DNA of 64,000 bases from Labia minor (GCA_963082975.1 OY720344.1:63392546-63456545); one strand, 5' to 3'; positions 50,371 to 62,194 are shown, counted from the stretch's first letter. Notes: generated by a model from the letters alone, not told the origin. Numbers and translations: made by a program.

Positions 50371-51297
50371 TTTTTACCACGTTTTTCTTAGCTTGCTTTC
50401 TTGTTTATCTGTTCGCGTCAAATCTTGCAATCGAAATTTCGACCACTTCCAGTCATCCAATCGCTCTGAAACTTTTCAGAGTTATGTATTCTGGATGACA
50501 ATACAATAAAATAACACATTCGTAGCTTGCAAGTGTTTAATTAGAGCATAATTAATGAATATTTGTATTTTGTTAACTTAAAAAGGAGAAACAATAATAA
50601 TACAACAAAAGGCCCTTTCCAAAACTTACCTTTCTCAATACATAATACAAAAGAAGAAAACAACAAAAGGGACTTTGTCAAAACATTAAAAATAAATAAT
50701 ACAGATGTCCATAGTCCGCTTGTTTAAAAAAATATTCAAGAGTTGATTCTAGTATGTATTAAATATATTCAATATATTAAATATTAAATATATTATTTTT
50801 GATCTAAACGAATAGAGAATGGATTTTACATAAAATTTGTAATCATTTCACAAATTAATAATATAATAAATGACACATTGTGAATTGACGATAAAAATAA
50901 ATATATTTCATTAGATCTTATTTTATTATACTAGCAAAAATTGTATAAATATATTTTTAATTTTCTTTCGAAATTAATTAAAAAATTTTAAAATATTTTA
51001 AATATAAAAAATATTGATACAATATCTAATACAAAAACGAGACGGGATGCAAATATAATACATTAATTAATAATAATAATCAAAATATTAAAATCCGTTT
51101 AAATAAGAAGTTTGAAAAAATGTTCAGGTCGCTCCCCTCCAACTAAATGACAGTCCTGATCGTATGTTCCATGCTGCGAATTAAATTTGGATTAAGCATC
51201 ATAAATTCTAAAATAATAATTAAATAAATTTCAAATAACGATTAGATATTTATTAAATGAATTACTAATAAATAATATTCAATCTAATGAAATAAAG
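50371..51297 (+). repeat. Long interspersed repeat, copy 1 (at least 927 bp)
   Basis: It begins TTTTTACCACGTTTTTC. By line-by-line reading it is the same as 63074-64000 without a difference that I could see, at an offset of 12,703 bp. The first ~210 bp recur again at 51677-51890 with changes. It contains a small hairpin, CTCTGAAACTTTTCAGAG. No coding frame is present. The right end is unknown because copy 2 is cut by the window edge. It is either a non-autonomous mobile element or a recent segmental duplication. Confidence 0.92.
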
Positions 51298-51676
51298 AAT
51301 CTCTATATATTATATACACGGTAAATGTATTAGAAAAAATAAAAAGCCATTTTTTTTTTATGAAGAATTTTGATTTTTTTAAATTATAATTTCTGACTTT
51401 TGATTGATTACATTTAAAATCATTTTAAAGTTATAATTTCGTCTTTACAAAGAGAGATAAAAAATTAATAAAATCAAAATATTGAAAAAATATAATAGGG
51501 AGGTAGAAAAAAGGTTCAAACTCCCCTCTTCTTATTTTTACTTAACGGGTCTTCTGATTGGTTGCCTGTTTCGACACACCTTTTTTCGACTTAAACGCCA
51601 CCCTCAATTTCCTTCAGCTATCATTTGCTCTCTGCATCTCACCAAGTCATCATTAGCACTCTTGCTAACTGAGTGT
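51298..51676. other. Segment between repeat copies
   Basis: The left part is A/T-rich and may be a continuation of the long repeat. 51510-51676 is less AT-rich and contains TCTGATTGGTTGCC (an inverted CCAAT box). A 71-codon open frame there has no known domain. Confidence 0.45.
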
Positions 51677-51890
51677 ATTTTACCACGTTTTTCTTAGCTT
51701 GCTTTCTTGTTTGTTTGTTTGTTTATTTATCTGTTCGGGTCAAATCTTGCAATCGAAATTTCGACCACTTCCAGTCATCCAATCGCTCTGAAACTTTTCA
51801 GAGTAATGTATTCTGGATGACAATACAATAATACAATAATAATTCGTAGCTTGCAAGTGTTTAATTAGAGCATAATTAATGAATATAATT
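51677..51890 (+). repeat. Partial, diverged copy of the head of the 927-bp repeat
   Basis: It runs from TTTTACCACGTTTTTCTTAG to GCATAATTAATGAATAT. Compared with 50371-50580 it has an expanded (TTTG)n-like segment near 51706-51730 and a few substitutions. It lies downstream in the same orientation as copy 1, so the two heads bracket about 1.1 kb as direct repeats. Confidence 0.88.
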
Positions 51891-52243
51891 TTGTATGGGA
51901 AAATCAAAACAAAAAGTGTAAATATTTAAATTTGAAAAAAACCGTTAAAAACCCGTTAAAAGAATAATATAATATGTATAATATTTAAAATGTAAATAAA
52001 TTTGAAAGAAGGTATATTAATGTTTTGTACTGTAATTTAGAAAACAAAATTTAAATTTATGATGAGTTTTAGGCAATAAAGAATTAAAATATGACAAATT
52101 TAAAAATTTCTCTTTATAATTCAATTTAAATTTATTACTTTCAGGATAATAGTATTTCATGACTATTAAAGTCAATCAAAAAACTTAAAAGTAGTATAGG
52201 TCAAGTGAAATCGATTGCAATATATGAAGACTAAAAAGTAGAA

Positions 52244-53100
52244 AATAATACTTTATATAAAAAAAAAACTTTTTTAAAAAACCACGTTTTTAACGCACTA
52301 AAAAGAAGAAAATAATTTTTCTGAAACCCCATAGGTACTGACATTACAAACAAGAGATATGATTTGAAGAAAATTTTCTATAACGTAAAACGTGGGGCGC
52401 AAATAATAATAAATTTTTTAAATGCAATATAATTTCTTTGATTAATTTATTTCAATATCCATGGATTTATATTTTAAGTTTTATATTTTTTACCAGACTT
52501 TTTGTAAAAGGGAATATTATTAGTAATCCAACAGAATACTTTTATTAATGTAAATTTTTTTTGGAAAATTAATTCCTTAATATTAAATAAACATCTTCAA
52601 TTTACACTTTAGAAATTTTATTAACATAAATATTAAATATTTGCTAGAAGTTTTGCAGTAGCAAAATTTAGTTTTAGATTTCTTCAAGTTAAATTTCTTA
52701 TATTATTTACCAGAATATTGTTAGGATGTCATTTTTTATCAGAATTTTTTAAAAGTGAATATTATTAGTAATCTAAAGGTAATCTTTTCATAAATTAAAT
52801 TTACCTCTTTTAAAAATTTCGATAAGTTATAAGCTTTACTTTTTGAAGCTAATTAAAATATGAATTCATTTATCCTATTAATTTGTACCTAATAACATTT
52901 ATTTATAAATTTTTATACGATACAGAATATTTTAGCCATAGTTGCGCCCCACGTTTTACGTTATAGAAAATTTTCTTCAAATCATATCTCTTGTTTGTAA
53001 TGTCAGTACCTATGGGGTTTCAGAAAAATTATTTTCTTCTTTTTAGTGCGTTAAAAACGTGGTTTTTTAAAAAAGTTTTTTTTTTATATAAAGTATTATT
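52244..53100. mobile_element. Long-TIR MITE, about 857 bp
   Basis: Arms of about 160 bp (52244-52403 and 52943-53100) are near-perfect inverted copies. They begin AATAATACTTTATATA and pass through CCACGTTTTTAACGCAC, GAAACCCCATAGGTACTGAC and AACGTAAAACGTGGGGCGCAA. The ~540-bp interior is A/T-rich and non-coding. No clear target duplication was found, so the superfamily is open. Very similar arms suggest either recent insertion or gene conversion. The inner arm motif CTAAAAAGAAGAAAATAATT also occurs near 57248 and 61818. Confidence 0.88.
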
Positions 53101-54860
53101 ATAAATTATTATTATTATGAATAATAAAAATTTTCATTAATTTTTGTTTTTTTCAAGGGGATTACATTTTAATTTTCTATTGACTGATTAGATGGTTAAA
53201 TATAATGAAAATTTAACTATTTACTTTCTTTACTTTTCTTTTCTATTTTTAGTAGATTTTCATTGAAATCTTCAATGATTCAAAAATAAATTATATCTTG
53301 TTAAAGTCGGTCAATTTGTTTTTTTTTCCTCCTAAATTGTAATTGAAACTATGAACTTGAAATGAAAATAGAAAAGATAAATTATTTTCACTAATTTTAA
53401 AAATTCAATAATGATTTTGTACTAGTTTTTTTTTAACAATTTTTAGATCATTAAAACAGTAAAAGATTTTTAAAAAATCATAATAATTTTATTTAGCACA
53501 CTTTGTTAATAGTTTTACTTTTATAAAATATAAATATTAATATATGTGTACTTATTGAACTTAATGAAATTTCATAATTAAGCTTTTTAAATTAATATTT
53601 ACAGAAAATTATATTATAGATTAATAATTAGGATTAGAAAATATACCAAAAATAAAAGAAAATAACTGTTTAAAATAAAATATTATATTAATATGTAGAT
53701 AGTAGAAATCTTATCTTTGTTATTAATCAAATGTCTTAATTAAAGTTTGATATTTTTTTTAATCCTTAAAATGATGAAGGAAAAGGACACTGGCGATTAA
53801 AGGGGATTGGTGGGAGGAGGAATGAGGGGGAGAGGGAGAAAAAGAAAAAGGCGTGCCGCCCTTCATCGTGTCTTTTTTTTAACTTAAGTTATGTATATCT
53901 ATGTTGGACCATCGAAAAATTAACAAGGTTCTTAATTAACGAAAAAATACCAAAACGATGGGTGCCCCAAGTAAAAAGAAAAAAAAAGAGAAATCTAGCT
54001 GATGATGAGGATGACGACACCAGTAGGGAGGAGAGGGAGTGGGAGGGGGTTAAACGAAGTCAACTGTGTATATGTGTAGATGTGTGTGTCCATGAGAAGA
54101 AATAAGAGGACAGACAAGAGACAGAACTGGCTTGGGCACTGATTGACATCAAACCGCCAACAAAAGACATTGATTTACCTCCATGGAGCGTCAAAAGCGA
54201 CCTCATGTCGTTTTTTTTTTCTTTTAAAAAGAAAAAGAATATAGTATCTATATAAATAAATAAATAAATAAATAAATACAAGAACAAATATATATATATA
54301 TATATATCCAGTTGAAGAAATTCAAGAAATGAAAAGTCACTTTTCTTCCCTCCCCCACCACTCTTCATGCTCTCGCAGTGACTGATAGAAAACAACAACG
54401 GCCAACTACATAATTACTATTCAAAGAGCAATTATATCAGAGAAGGAAAAACGATGAAGAGGCGAGAGTGGGTGGGTGGGGAAAGAAGAGTATAAAGAGG
54501 AGAATACTTGTTATGAGAGGCTTGATAATTATTAGCAAAGTAGAAACGAACGAATCATGTTTTATTTCTACCAATTTGCTAAATGAATACAATTACAATT
54601 ATATTTTATGGTACTTCACTCCCACATTGATTCTCTCTCTCTCTCTCTTTAAAATTTATTGAAGAAATATATTATATAACAATATAATTTTGATATAAAA
54701 GAGAAAAATCATAACAATCAAATAAAATTATATTAATAATTTAATATTATAATTTGAATAATTTTTTTTTATAATTATAGATAAAATTGAGTACTGTTCA
54801 GATTAAATATAAATTAATAATGTTCGTAGTTTTACTTTTTATTCACAAGAATTTTTTAAA
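53101..54860. other. Non-coding stretch
   Basis: 53101-53750 is A/T-rich. 53770-54100 and 54330-54500 are less AT-rich, with purine tracts such as GGGAGTGGGAGGGGG. The 112-codon minus-strand frame at 54060-54398 runs over (AAAT)n and (TA)n and has no recognised domain. (TAAA)n lies at 54253-54278. Confidence 0.55.
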
Positions 54861-54947
54861 GATAATGAAATTTTCAATGTCGAGATTTTGATGTTTTTAT
54901 ACGTTTTGAAAGTCCCTGAGTTATTTTCACTAAGGTTGAGAAAAATG

Positions 54948-54979
<32 letters not shown>

Positions 54980-55361
54980 CAAAATTACGCAAAAACAGTT
55001 TGAGCAAGAATAAGTAGTATTTTGGTAAACAGCCATTTTCAAAATTAGTAGTTTTCTATCAACTTTTGAGAAATGTAGCTCTTTCTACCAGATTTTCAAT
55101 TTTTTTTACCTCTAAACTTACCATAAAAATAAAGATATCTATTTGATAGTTTTAGACATTATTAAAAGTTGCTATATATAGAATTTCAGCATGATTGTAT
55201 CTCTGAAAGTATCGAAAATAATTTTTTAACACGTTGACTGCCAATCACGAGCCAGCACATGACGTGGTGTCATCAATAAAGAGCCAAACAGGCACTGGTT
55301 TAATAAATATGATTTATTAATTTTAATTTATAATTTAAATAATTAAATTTAATTTAAATAA

Positions 55362-55778
55362 AACTAGCTTCAATACACTTCTGACAACGTTCGTATAATG
55401 CTAGAAAATTGTTGGAGAAGAGCCTTGATGTGGAATCGTTCTCAGAATAGCAGTCACAACGTTCAGGCCGGCAATCCACAAGCAGGGCACCAGAAAACAC
55501 TCAAGGTGTAACAAAAAATCGGCAATTGACTTTGAGACTAATAGCCGAAGAATTGGGTATTAGCAAAGACACAGTAAGTAGTGTGTTCTGGTGTTCTGAG
55601 AACGATTCCACATCAAGACTTCTCCAACAGTTTTCTAGCGTTATACGAACGTTGTCAGAAGTGTGTTGTGGCTAGTGGAGAGTATTTTGAAGGTTAATAA
55701 AGGTATTTTTTTACCATTAACATTCTCTTTTTATGTTTTTATCATACCATTCACCCTAGTTTTTAGATACATCTCGTA
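55362..55778 (+). mobile_element. Rearranged mariner fragment inserted in a HINE copy
   Basis: The insert carries two pieces of mariner-type transposase (55500-55697) and an inverted duplicate of its C-terminal region at 55366-55448. That duplicate pairs with about 55588-55672, so the element folds back on itself. The right side continues past the stop into a 3' tail ending in GATACATCTCGTA next to TA. The left mariner terminus is absent. The flanks join cleanly to HINE sequence, so the insertion is younger than that HINE copy. Confidence 0.78.
55494..55697 (+). pseudogene. Mariner transposase remnant: helix-turn-helix joined to C-terminus
   Basis: 55494-55585 reads APENTQGVTKNRQLTLRLIA then EELGISKDTVSSV, the second helix-turn-helix region of mariner transposases. 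After a junction at GTGTTCTG|GTGTTCTG the frame shifts. It then reads LRTIPHQDFSNSFLALYERC and QKCVVASGEYFEG before TAA at 55695-55697, which resembles a mariner C-terminus (..YERC.KCV...G.YFEG). The whole catalytic domain is missing, an internal deletion probably mediated by the short GTGTTCTG repeat. Not functional. Confidence 0.8.
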
Positions 55779-55832
55779 TATGTTAATTAAACCAATTCAA
55801 ATTTGCGAGATAGTCGAGTGGAGACACTCCAG

Positions 55833-57246
55833 ATGTTTTTATTTATTGTGGGTGTGTTACAATTAATTTTTTAAAAAGAATTTCCATCTTAACAAATTCA
55901 ATATCAAAATTTTATAACAATAATATAATCATTTCTACCATCATATGCTATATTTATAACAATATATAATTCCAATTGTTTCATACAAGTATAATATTTG
56001 TAAAATTTAGATACTTAAATATATACATAAACATATAACATTTCAAAGTCTAAATATTGTTTGGATTTTTATCCTTTTTGATATTTTGAATAATTACTTA
56101 AAGAAATAAAAATCAATTAAAATTTTCCTCTCAAGAGAAATTGGGGAAACAATTTTTCAGCTTAAAAACCACATAATATGTGATTTTGAATAAATCATTA
56201 AAACCCTTTTGTGATTAGAAATATATAATATCTCTATATTAATTGATACAAAAAGAGAGAGAAGTAAGCCGAACTAGAGGTAAGCAATTTTCCTATACTT
56301 ATTTTTTATAATAAAAATTTTTCATTTCATGTGAAATCACAATAGTGACATGCTGCTGCTGATGATGATGATAATAATGATGATGATGGTCATGGGTGAG
56401 TCGCAAAGTACCTTTAATTGATAGCAATTTAAGGAGGCAAGCAAGCAAAAACGAACTGAATAGAGAGCATAAGATGGTAGAAATTTCCTTAAATATGAAT
56501 ATACATATATTATATATTATAAACTTATAATATATATTAGTATATATATAAATTTATTTAATACAGTTAGGTAAAAGAAAAACAAAAAAAAAATAATGGG
56601 AGTAAATTTTAATAAAATAAGAAGAATTCAAATATTCAATCTTCTTCCAAGATTTCTTATTCATTTTATTAAATAAATTTTCTTTATTATATCATTATCG
56701 TTTATTGTTTTCTGTGAATTTAATAACTTAATAAATAAGTTTTTCACATTCTGATAACGCCAGAACGTTTTTACATGCAGATAGCAGAAAAATGTCAGAA
56801 ATCGATTTAAATGTTTTTTTAATATCATGTTAAGAAAACCGCTTTTTCACAGGGACTGCAATTTAATAATGATAATAATAATAATAATAATAATAATCGA
56901 ACAATAATTAATTAACAATAAATAATTCAAATAAATTCGTTATAATTATATTTATCTCAACAATTATTTTAATTGAAAAAAAATTATCAATTTAGTTAGT
57001 GTGATTATAAATTTATTTTTAATTAAAATAATTAATTTTTATTTTTAAAAAAAATTTTATTTATTTTTAAAATTATATACTTTATGCACAAAGCACTAGA
57101 TAGATTTTCTTTTTCGAAATCGTTAGGATTTTTAATAAACTTATTTGAATATAATTTAATTATAATTTTAATTATTTTTATATATTTATTGAATTAACAA
57201 TATTATGTTAGAGATATAAGAAATATTTTCAATAATTTCCAATGGA
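55833..57246. other. AT-rich non-coding stretch
   Basis: No supported gene. (GAT)n/(AAT)n near 56358-56390 and (AAT)n near 56870-56897. Confidence 0.6.
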
Positions 57247-57570
57247 CTAAAAAGAATAAAATAATTTTTCTATAAGCCTGACAAAGTTTTTGGATGAATT
57301 ACTTCATATTCAACTAAAGACGTTTAATTTATTTATATGAACAATCAAGTCAAATTTTTGTAATAAACCGAATTTAAAAAACCGAAAAAACGTTAAAATG
57401 ACTTTAGTTTGAATGTAACTATTTCTAAAATAAAATAAACCGAATTTAGATTCATACATAAGTCATTAATAAAAATAATAAATTTGTTACGCTTTTTCGG
57501 TTTTTTAAATTCGGTTTATTTTATTTTAGAAATAGTTAGATTCATACATAAGTCATTAATAAAAATAATA
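57247..57570. repeat. Compound fold-back repeat, AAACCGAATTT family
   Basis: 57247-57345 matches 61816-61905 (CTAAAAAGAA, AATAATTTTTCTATAAGCCT, GGATGAATT, CTTCATATT). 57364-57393 and 57417-57450 are partial direct copies around AAACCGAATTTA. 57503-57537 is their inverse (TTCGGTTTTTTAAATTCGG). TAGATTCATACATAAGTCAT..AATAATA is repeated directly at 57447-57480 and 57537-57570. This looks like a MITE-like element that duplicated internally. Confidence 0.65.
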
Positions 57571-57845
57571 ACTTTTATAATTAATAATATTAAATATTAT
57601 TATATCTATTTATTTTATTTGAATTCAAATTGATTTCCCATACACTCCCTAGATTTTATAAATATATATATATTGTGTTCATAAAAAAAAAGTTATTATA
57701 TTGTTTTGTTTCCTTTCTATTGGGGACATATACAATGTATAAAAAAAAAAGATATTTTCTCTATACCATCTGAGAGGAAGAAACCCCTCCTCATTGGCGA
57801 TACAACTGATCAATAAGAATTCATCATTAATTTTAATGCTATGAA

Positions 57846-57878
<33 letters not shown>

Positions 57879-58067
57879 TACTTTCAAAATGAAAATCTAT
57901 CCTAAAATCAATATTTATGTTTCAAAATCAAAAAAAAATTAAATTAATCGAAGCAATACAAAAGGTGTTAGTTACTAAAAGTAATTAATCGCTAATTAAT
58001 TACAATTAATTAATAATAATTTAATTATATTTCTTCTATACCTTCTAGGGATCCATTGAAATATCTA
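57571..58067. other. AT-rich non-coding stretch
   Basis: (TA)n at about 57846-57868; no gene or element recognised. Confidence 0.55.
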
Positions 58068-58193
58068 TAAAAATTTTCAAAAGTCTATCTCAATAAAAAA
58101 TAGATGAAAAATCGATTTTAAATTGTCAAAAGAGCGAACAGACAGAGAGATAGAGAGGCAGTCGCCAAGTGAAGTTAAGAAAAACGTTATAAA
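58068..58193 (+). repeat. Short interspersed repeat, relative of 7484-7597
   Basis: Shares ATTTTCAAAAGTCTA, GATGAAAAATCGATTTTAA, a GAACAGACAGAGAGA tract and AAAACGTTATAAA with the segment inserted in the SINE at 7 kb. Non-coding. Confidence 0.65.
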
Positions 58194-59611
58194 AAATGAT
58201 ATTTATTTGTCATTTTTTAAGTTAAAAAATGTATTTATTTAATAAAAATAAAATAAATTTGAAAATTGTTTTTATTATATTCAACAACAATATACATTTT
58301 TGACTAATTAACTATTTATTATAAAAAATTCATTAATTTTATATATAATTCTAAAAAAATATACATAAATTTTCATTTGATTGGAACACTACTTGTTGAT
58401 AAGTTTAATTTTTTTAATCTTTTTATAAACTCTAAAACGCATTGACTTAAGACGTCAATATTAATCATTTAACACCTCAACATTTATTCATTAGTATAAA
58501 TTAGTCCGGATAATTATTATAATCAGAGTTTAATTTATATGAACTTTATACAACTTTAAAAATGTTATATAAGAATTTTGAACATGTTAAGATCACGAAT
58601 ATATAATATTAAATACAGTATACTTTTCATTATTGGGAGTAATAGTGGAAAGAGGTGGCACGGTTAATCAAAAAATTTAGATAATTATATCTAGAAAAAA
58701 TTATAATTATTAATATCAAAAATACAAGACCATTAGAGTTAGTTTACATATTTAATGTCAGAACTATTAAGACAATATTCGGAATCGGATCGTTTTCTAT
58801 ATTATAAAGATGGGGGGGGGGGGAGAGATGAAGGAGGAGGAGGCGTTTTAGATAAGAGCGAGATCCCAAATGTCAACGAACATTGCAGTTCACCGTAATA
58901 AATTATTTGAAATGCCAAAGAGCGAGGAGATTGCACTCAATCGTCGGTGAATTTATGAAAAAAAAATATTATAATGGGTGGTAGAAGAAATTCAGAAAAA
59001 AAAGAATCTGAATAAGACAAAAAAAAATTGAATAGGATAATCCATTGGAGATTGTTTAAATTGGAAAGGAGATGGGGGGGGGGAAGGGGGGAATAAAAAA
59101 AGTGACCAAGTCGCGAGTTGTTTTGGTTGTTTGTGCAAAAATGTGTTGTTGCGGTTGGTCGTCAACCAATCCGCCTAATCAATCAGCCTCAATGTCTTTT
59201 ATTCTAAGCCCTTTTGTTTGATTGTATTCAAAAGTCAAATGAAAGACGCCACAAGGCGGGATTGGGAACTGTTTTTTTTTATATTTTTCACCCACCCATT
59301 CACCCTCTGACTCACTATATTTTAAGAATATAAATTATTGAATTAACACCCGCCACCATACACCTAGCAACTAGGCATAGGTAAAAGAGAAGGGGGACAA
59401 GCGTGCTGGCTGTTCTGACATCTTAATGAAAAATCAATCAACAAATAAAAAAGAATCGTTTTCCAAATCCAATCCCAATAAATTCGATCCTACAACAAAT
59501 AAATTATTCATTTGTATATAAAATTAATTAAATTTTACTAATATATTTAAAAACTTACAATTCCTTCTTTTTATATTAACAAATTTAATACAAGAACAAG
59601 GAAAACTATAC

Positions 59612-59645
<34 letters not shown>
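58194..59645. other. Non-coding stretch with G-rich tracts
   Basis: 58812-58845 and 59072-59090 hold runs of 10 or more G, candidates for G-quadruplexes. 59100-59200 is less AT-rich with GGTTGGTcgtcAACCAATCC, an inverted repeat containing a CCAAT box. (TA)n at 59617-59645 abuts the SINE. No gene recognised. Confidence 0.55.
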
Positions 59646-59650
<5 letters not shown>

Positions 59651-59826
59651 TCTGACTTTGTACGTCCTATGCAAGGACAATGCCTATCAAGTCGGTTATA
59701 TCAATGAGGTGTCCTATGATCAGTAGAACGGGTCTCCTCAACCTTTACCTTGATTTTCTTGATCGGAGGCGCTATCAAGTAGCTTTTCCCCATGTTGTTC
59801 CCGGAGGCTGGGTTGACTCGATCCCA
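59646..59826 (-). mobile_element. SINE, 5'-truncated relative of the 7-kb copy
   Basis: On the minus strand it runs from GAGTCAACCCAGCCTCCGG through TACTTGATAGCGCCTCCGAT, CAAGAAAATCAAGGT and CCGTTCTACTGATCATAGGA to CAGAGGTTT. It lacks the polymerase III promoter head. Its uninterrupted body shows where the extra segment sits in the 7-kb copy. It is inserted beside a (TA)n tract. Confidence 0.8.
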
Positions 59827-60846
59827 AATTTATAATTTATCTTATTTTGTCATTGAGTATTTTCGATGTGTGATAATTGGATGGCGATAGTGAAATTTAT
59901 AATACTCTTATAATATTTATTATACATAGAATCTCTACATACTAGGTGTGTATACTAATACTTTCTTTCAGTGAATATTTAAATTTGAAGAGATATTTAA
60001 CTATTTTTTTTTAATTTTCATCAACCAATCACTACCCCTCTTATCATTCATTTATTGAGGGTTTTTAAAAAAAAATATGATTATTTTTTTATTTTTGAAC
60101 GTCAAAAGATATTAAGAAATGCATTTACAGGGTATAAAAGCTTTTTTAAGCTTACTCACGCAAAGAGTACTCTCAATTTTTTATTATTTTTTTTTAAATA
60201 CATTAATGTAGATATTCAATTATCATTGAATAAAGAGAGCGAAAGAGAGAAATTTACTATCGACTCTTTACTCTCAATCAAGGTAAAAACAACTTTGGGA
60301 GGAAAGGATGGAGTTGGCAAGCCGAAGGGCATTCGTTAGATGATCAGATTTAATTAGCAAATTGTTCATTGGGTTGTGGTATATAGAATACAAAAAAAAA
60401 AAATAAACACTCGAGAGATGAAGAAGGAGAAAAAAGCGAGGAATGGGTGGGGGAGGGGATTAGAAATTTTATCAAACCAAGCAGGAGAGGAATTCATCTT
60501 TTTAATTGTCCCTTATTTGCATCCGAAACTCTTCCTCCTCCCCACCCCCCTAATTGATCCTCCTTCTCCAGTCCTCTGTTTAATGACCGGATAAAAAGCG
60601 CTGTCTTATCTTGATTATAAAATGCTCAAAATCTCTCTTGAACTTTTTTTGTTTCCCTTCCCCCTCAAGCTAAAAACCTCACCGATGAAGTAACATTAAG
60701 ATGATGTATATACCGTATAAAAAAAGAGTATAACAACCGCAACAACATTATGTTAAAGAAACATTATCCAGGTGTGGTTTAATGAAAAGAGATGTTCATT
60801 AAGAGAGTTTCCTTTCTTATACATATTTTTTTTTGTTTTTGTTTAA

Positions 60847-60877
<31 letters not shown>

Positions 60878-61103
60878 CCTTCAATTAACGTCAAATTAAA
60901 AATGGTCATCATATTTAAAAATACATTACTAATACAACACATAATACTTTTTTTATATTAGTACAATGATTTTAAAAAATAATTCTATAACTAAAAGCAA
61001 AAATATGATTTAAATAAATAAAAGAGTTTTGGAAATGATTTTTTTCACTTAATTGATTTTAATTTATATTACAATAAAAATTTGAATTGTAATTTGAAAT
61101 TAG
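59827..61103. other. Non-coding stretch
   Basis: A/T-rich with a less AT-rich patch at 60410-60620. The 94- and 72-codon plus-strand frames (60055-60594) are K/F/L-rich and carry no known motif. (TA)n at 60847-60872. Confidence 0.55.
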
Positions 61104-61717
61104 CTGGAGTGTCTCCACTCGACTATCTTGCAATTTGAATTGGAATAAATAACATAATATATTATAATTAAAATAAATTTAATTAATTATAAATTTTAAA
61201 TTAAAATTAATAAATAATATTTATTAAACCAGCGCATGTTTGGCTCTTTGTTGATGGCACCACGTCACGTGTTGGCTCGTGAGATTTGCAGTGTTAAAAA
61301 ATTAATTCTGGTACTTTCAGCGATTCAATCAAGCTGAAATTCTATATATAGCAGTTTTATACAATTTTGAATCATGTGAAAAATTATCAAACATATATCT
61401 TTATTTTTACGGTCACTTTAGAGGAAAAAAATCAAAATGTTGTAGGTAATGACCCTCTTCCAAATAAACTACATTTCTCAAAAGTTGATAGAAAACTACG
61501 AATTTTGAATAATGTCCATACCAAACTTCGTGATTCTAGCTCAAACCGTTTTTGCGTAATCTTGCCTACATACATACACACATACACCCACACACACACA
61601 CACACAGACATACATTTTTTTCAACCGTAGTGAAAATGATTCATGAACCTTCAAAACGTATAAAAACATCGAAAATTTTCGTGATCGCAATACTATCTCT
61701 GGCGGGATAGTAAAAAT
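61104..61717 (+). mobile_element. HINE-type element, copy 5, full length
   Basis: Starts CTGGAGTGTCTCCACTCG with the subterminal repeat ACTATCTTGC. Ends ACTATCTCTGGCGGGATAGT plus AAAAAT. A (CA)n microsatellite occupies about 61575-61606. It is the left arm of an inverted pair with copy 6, and very close to copy 1 in sequence. The 87-codon open frame across it is a shadow. Confidence 0.82.
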
Positions 61718-62036
61718 ATATTTAAGAAGAATATCTTCTAAATAAAAAATAAATAAATAAAAAAATTAAAATTATAAATATAAAAATATTTTTATAAAAT
61801 AACTTTTTTCCCATGAACTAAAAAGAAGAAAATAATTTTTCTATAAGCCTGATAAAGTTTATGGATGAATTGCTTCATATTTAACGAAAAACGTTGAAAA
61901 ATTTAACATAGCAATTCTGTACATTTACAAATGAACACCCATATTTATCCTTATTTTGATCTGAATATCTATTAACTACTTATGTATATAAAAAATAGAA
62001 TTTAAAAATCTATTGCTTTTGTTTTTTATAACTTAC
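61718..62036. other. Spacer of the inverted HINE pair
   Basis: About 319 bp, A/T-rich. 61816-61905 belongs to the repeat shared with 57247-57345. Confidence 0.6.
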
Positions 62037-62153
62037 ATTTTTACTATCTCGTAAGAGATAGTATTGCGATCACGAAAATTTTCGATGTTGAGATTTTGAT
62101 GTTTTTATACGTTTTGAAGGTTCCTGAATCATTTTCACTAAGGTTGAGAAAAA

Positions 62154-62194
<41 letters not shown>

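Larger units (their letters stand above)
54861..55832 (-). mobile_element. HINE-type element, copy 4, split by a mariner fragment
   Basis: The minus-strand copy has an intact 5' end (CTGGAGTGTCTCCACTCG, read from 55832 leftwards) and a conserved interior. Its microsatellite has become (TA)n at 54951-54979. The 3' terminal hairpin is missing at the left end. The segment 55362-55778 is foreign and interrupts the A/T-rich region that is continuous in copies 1, 2, 5 and 6. Confidence 0.8.

Noticed and set aside
54060-54398. 112-codon minus-strand frame
   Set aside because: Translates (AAAT)n and (TA)n simple repeats into low-complexity Y/I/L sequence; no domain.
55663-55866. 67-codon plus-strand frame
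   Set aside because: Out-of-frame reading of the mariner remnant's 3' end joined to HINE sequence.
61367-61630. 87-codon plus-strand frame
   Set aside because: Lies within HINE copy 5 and ends in a (CA)n translation; not conserved in the other copies.
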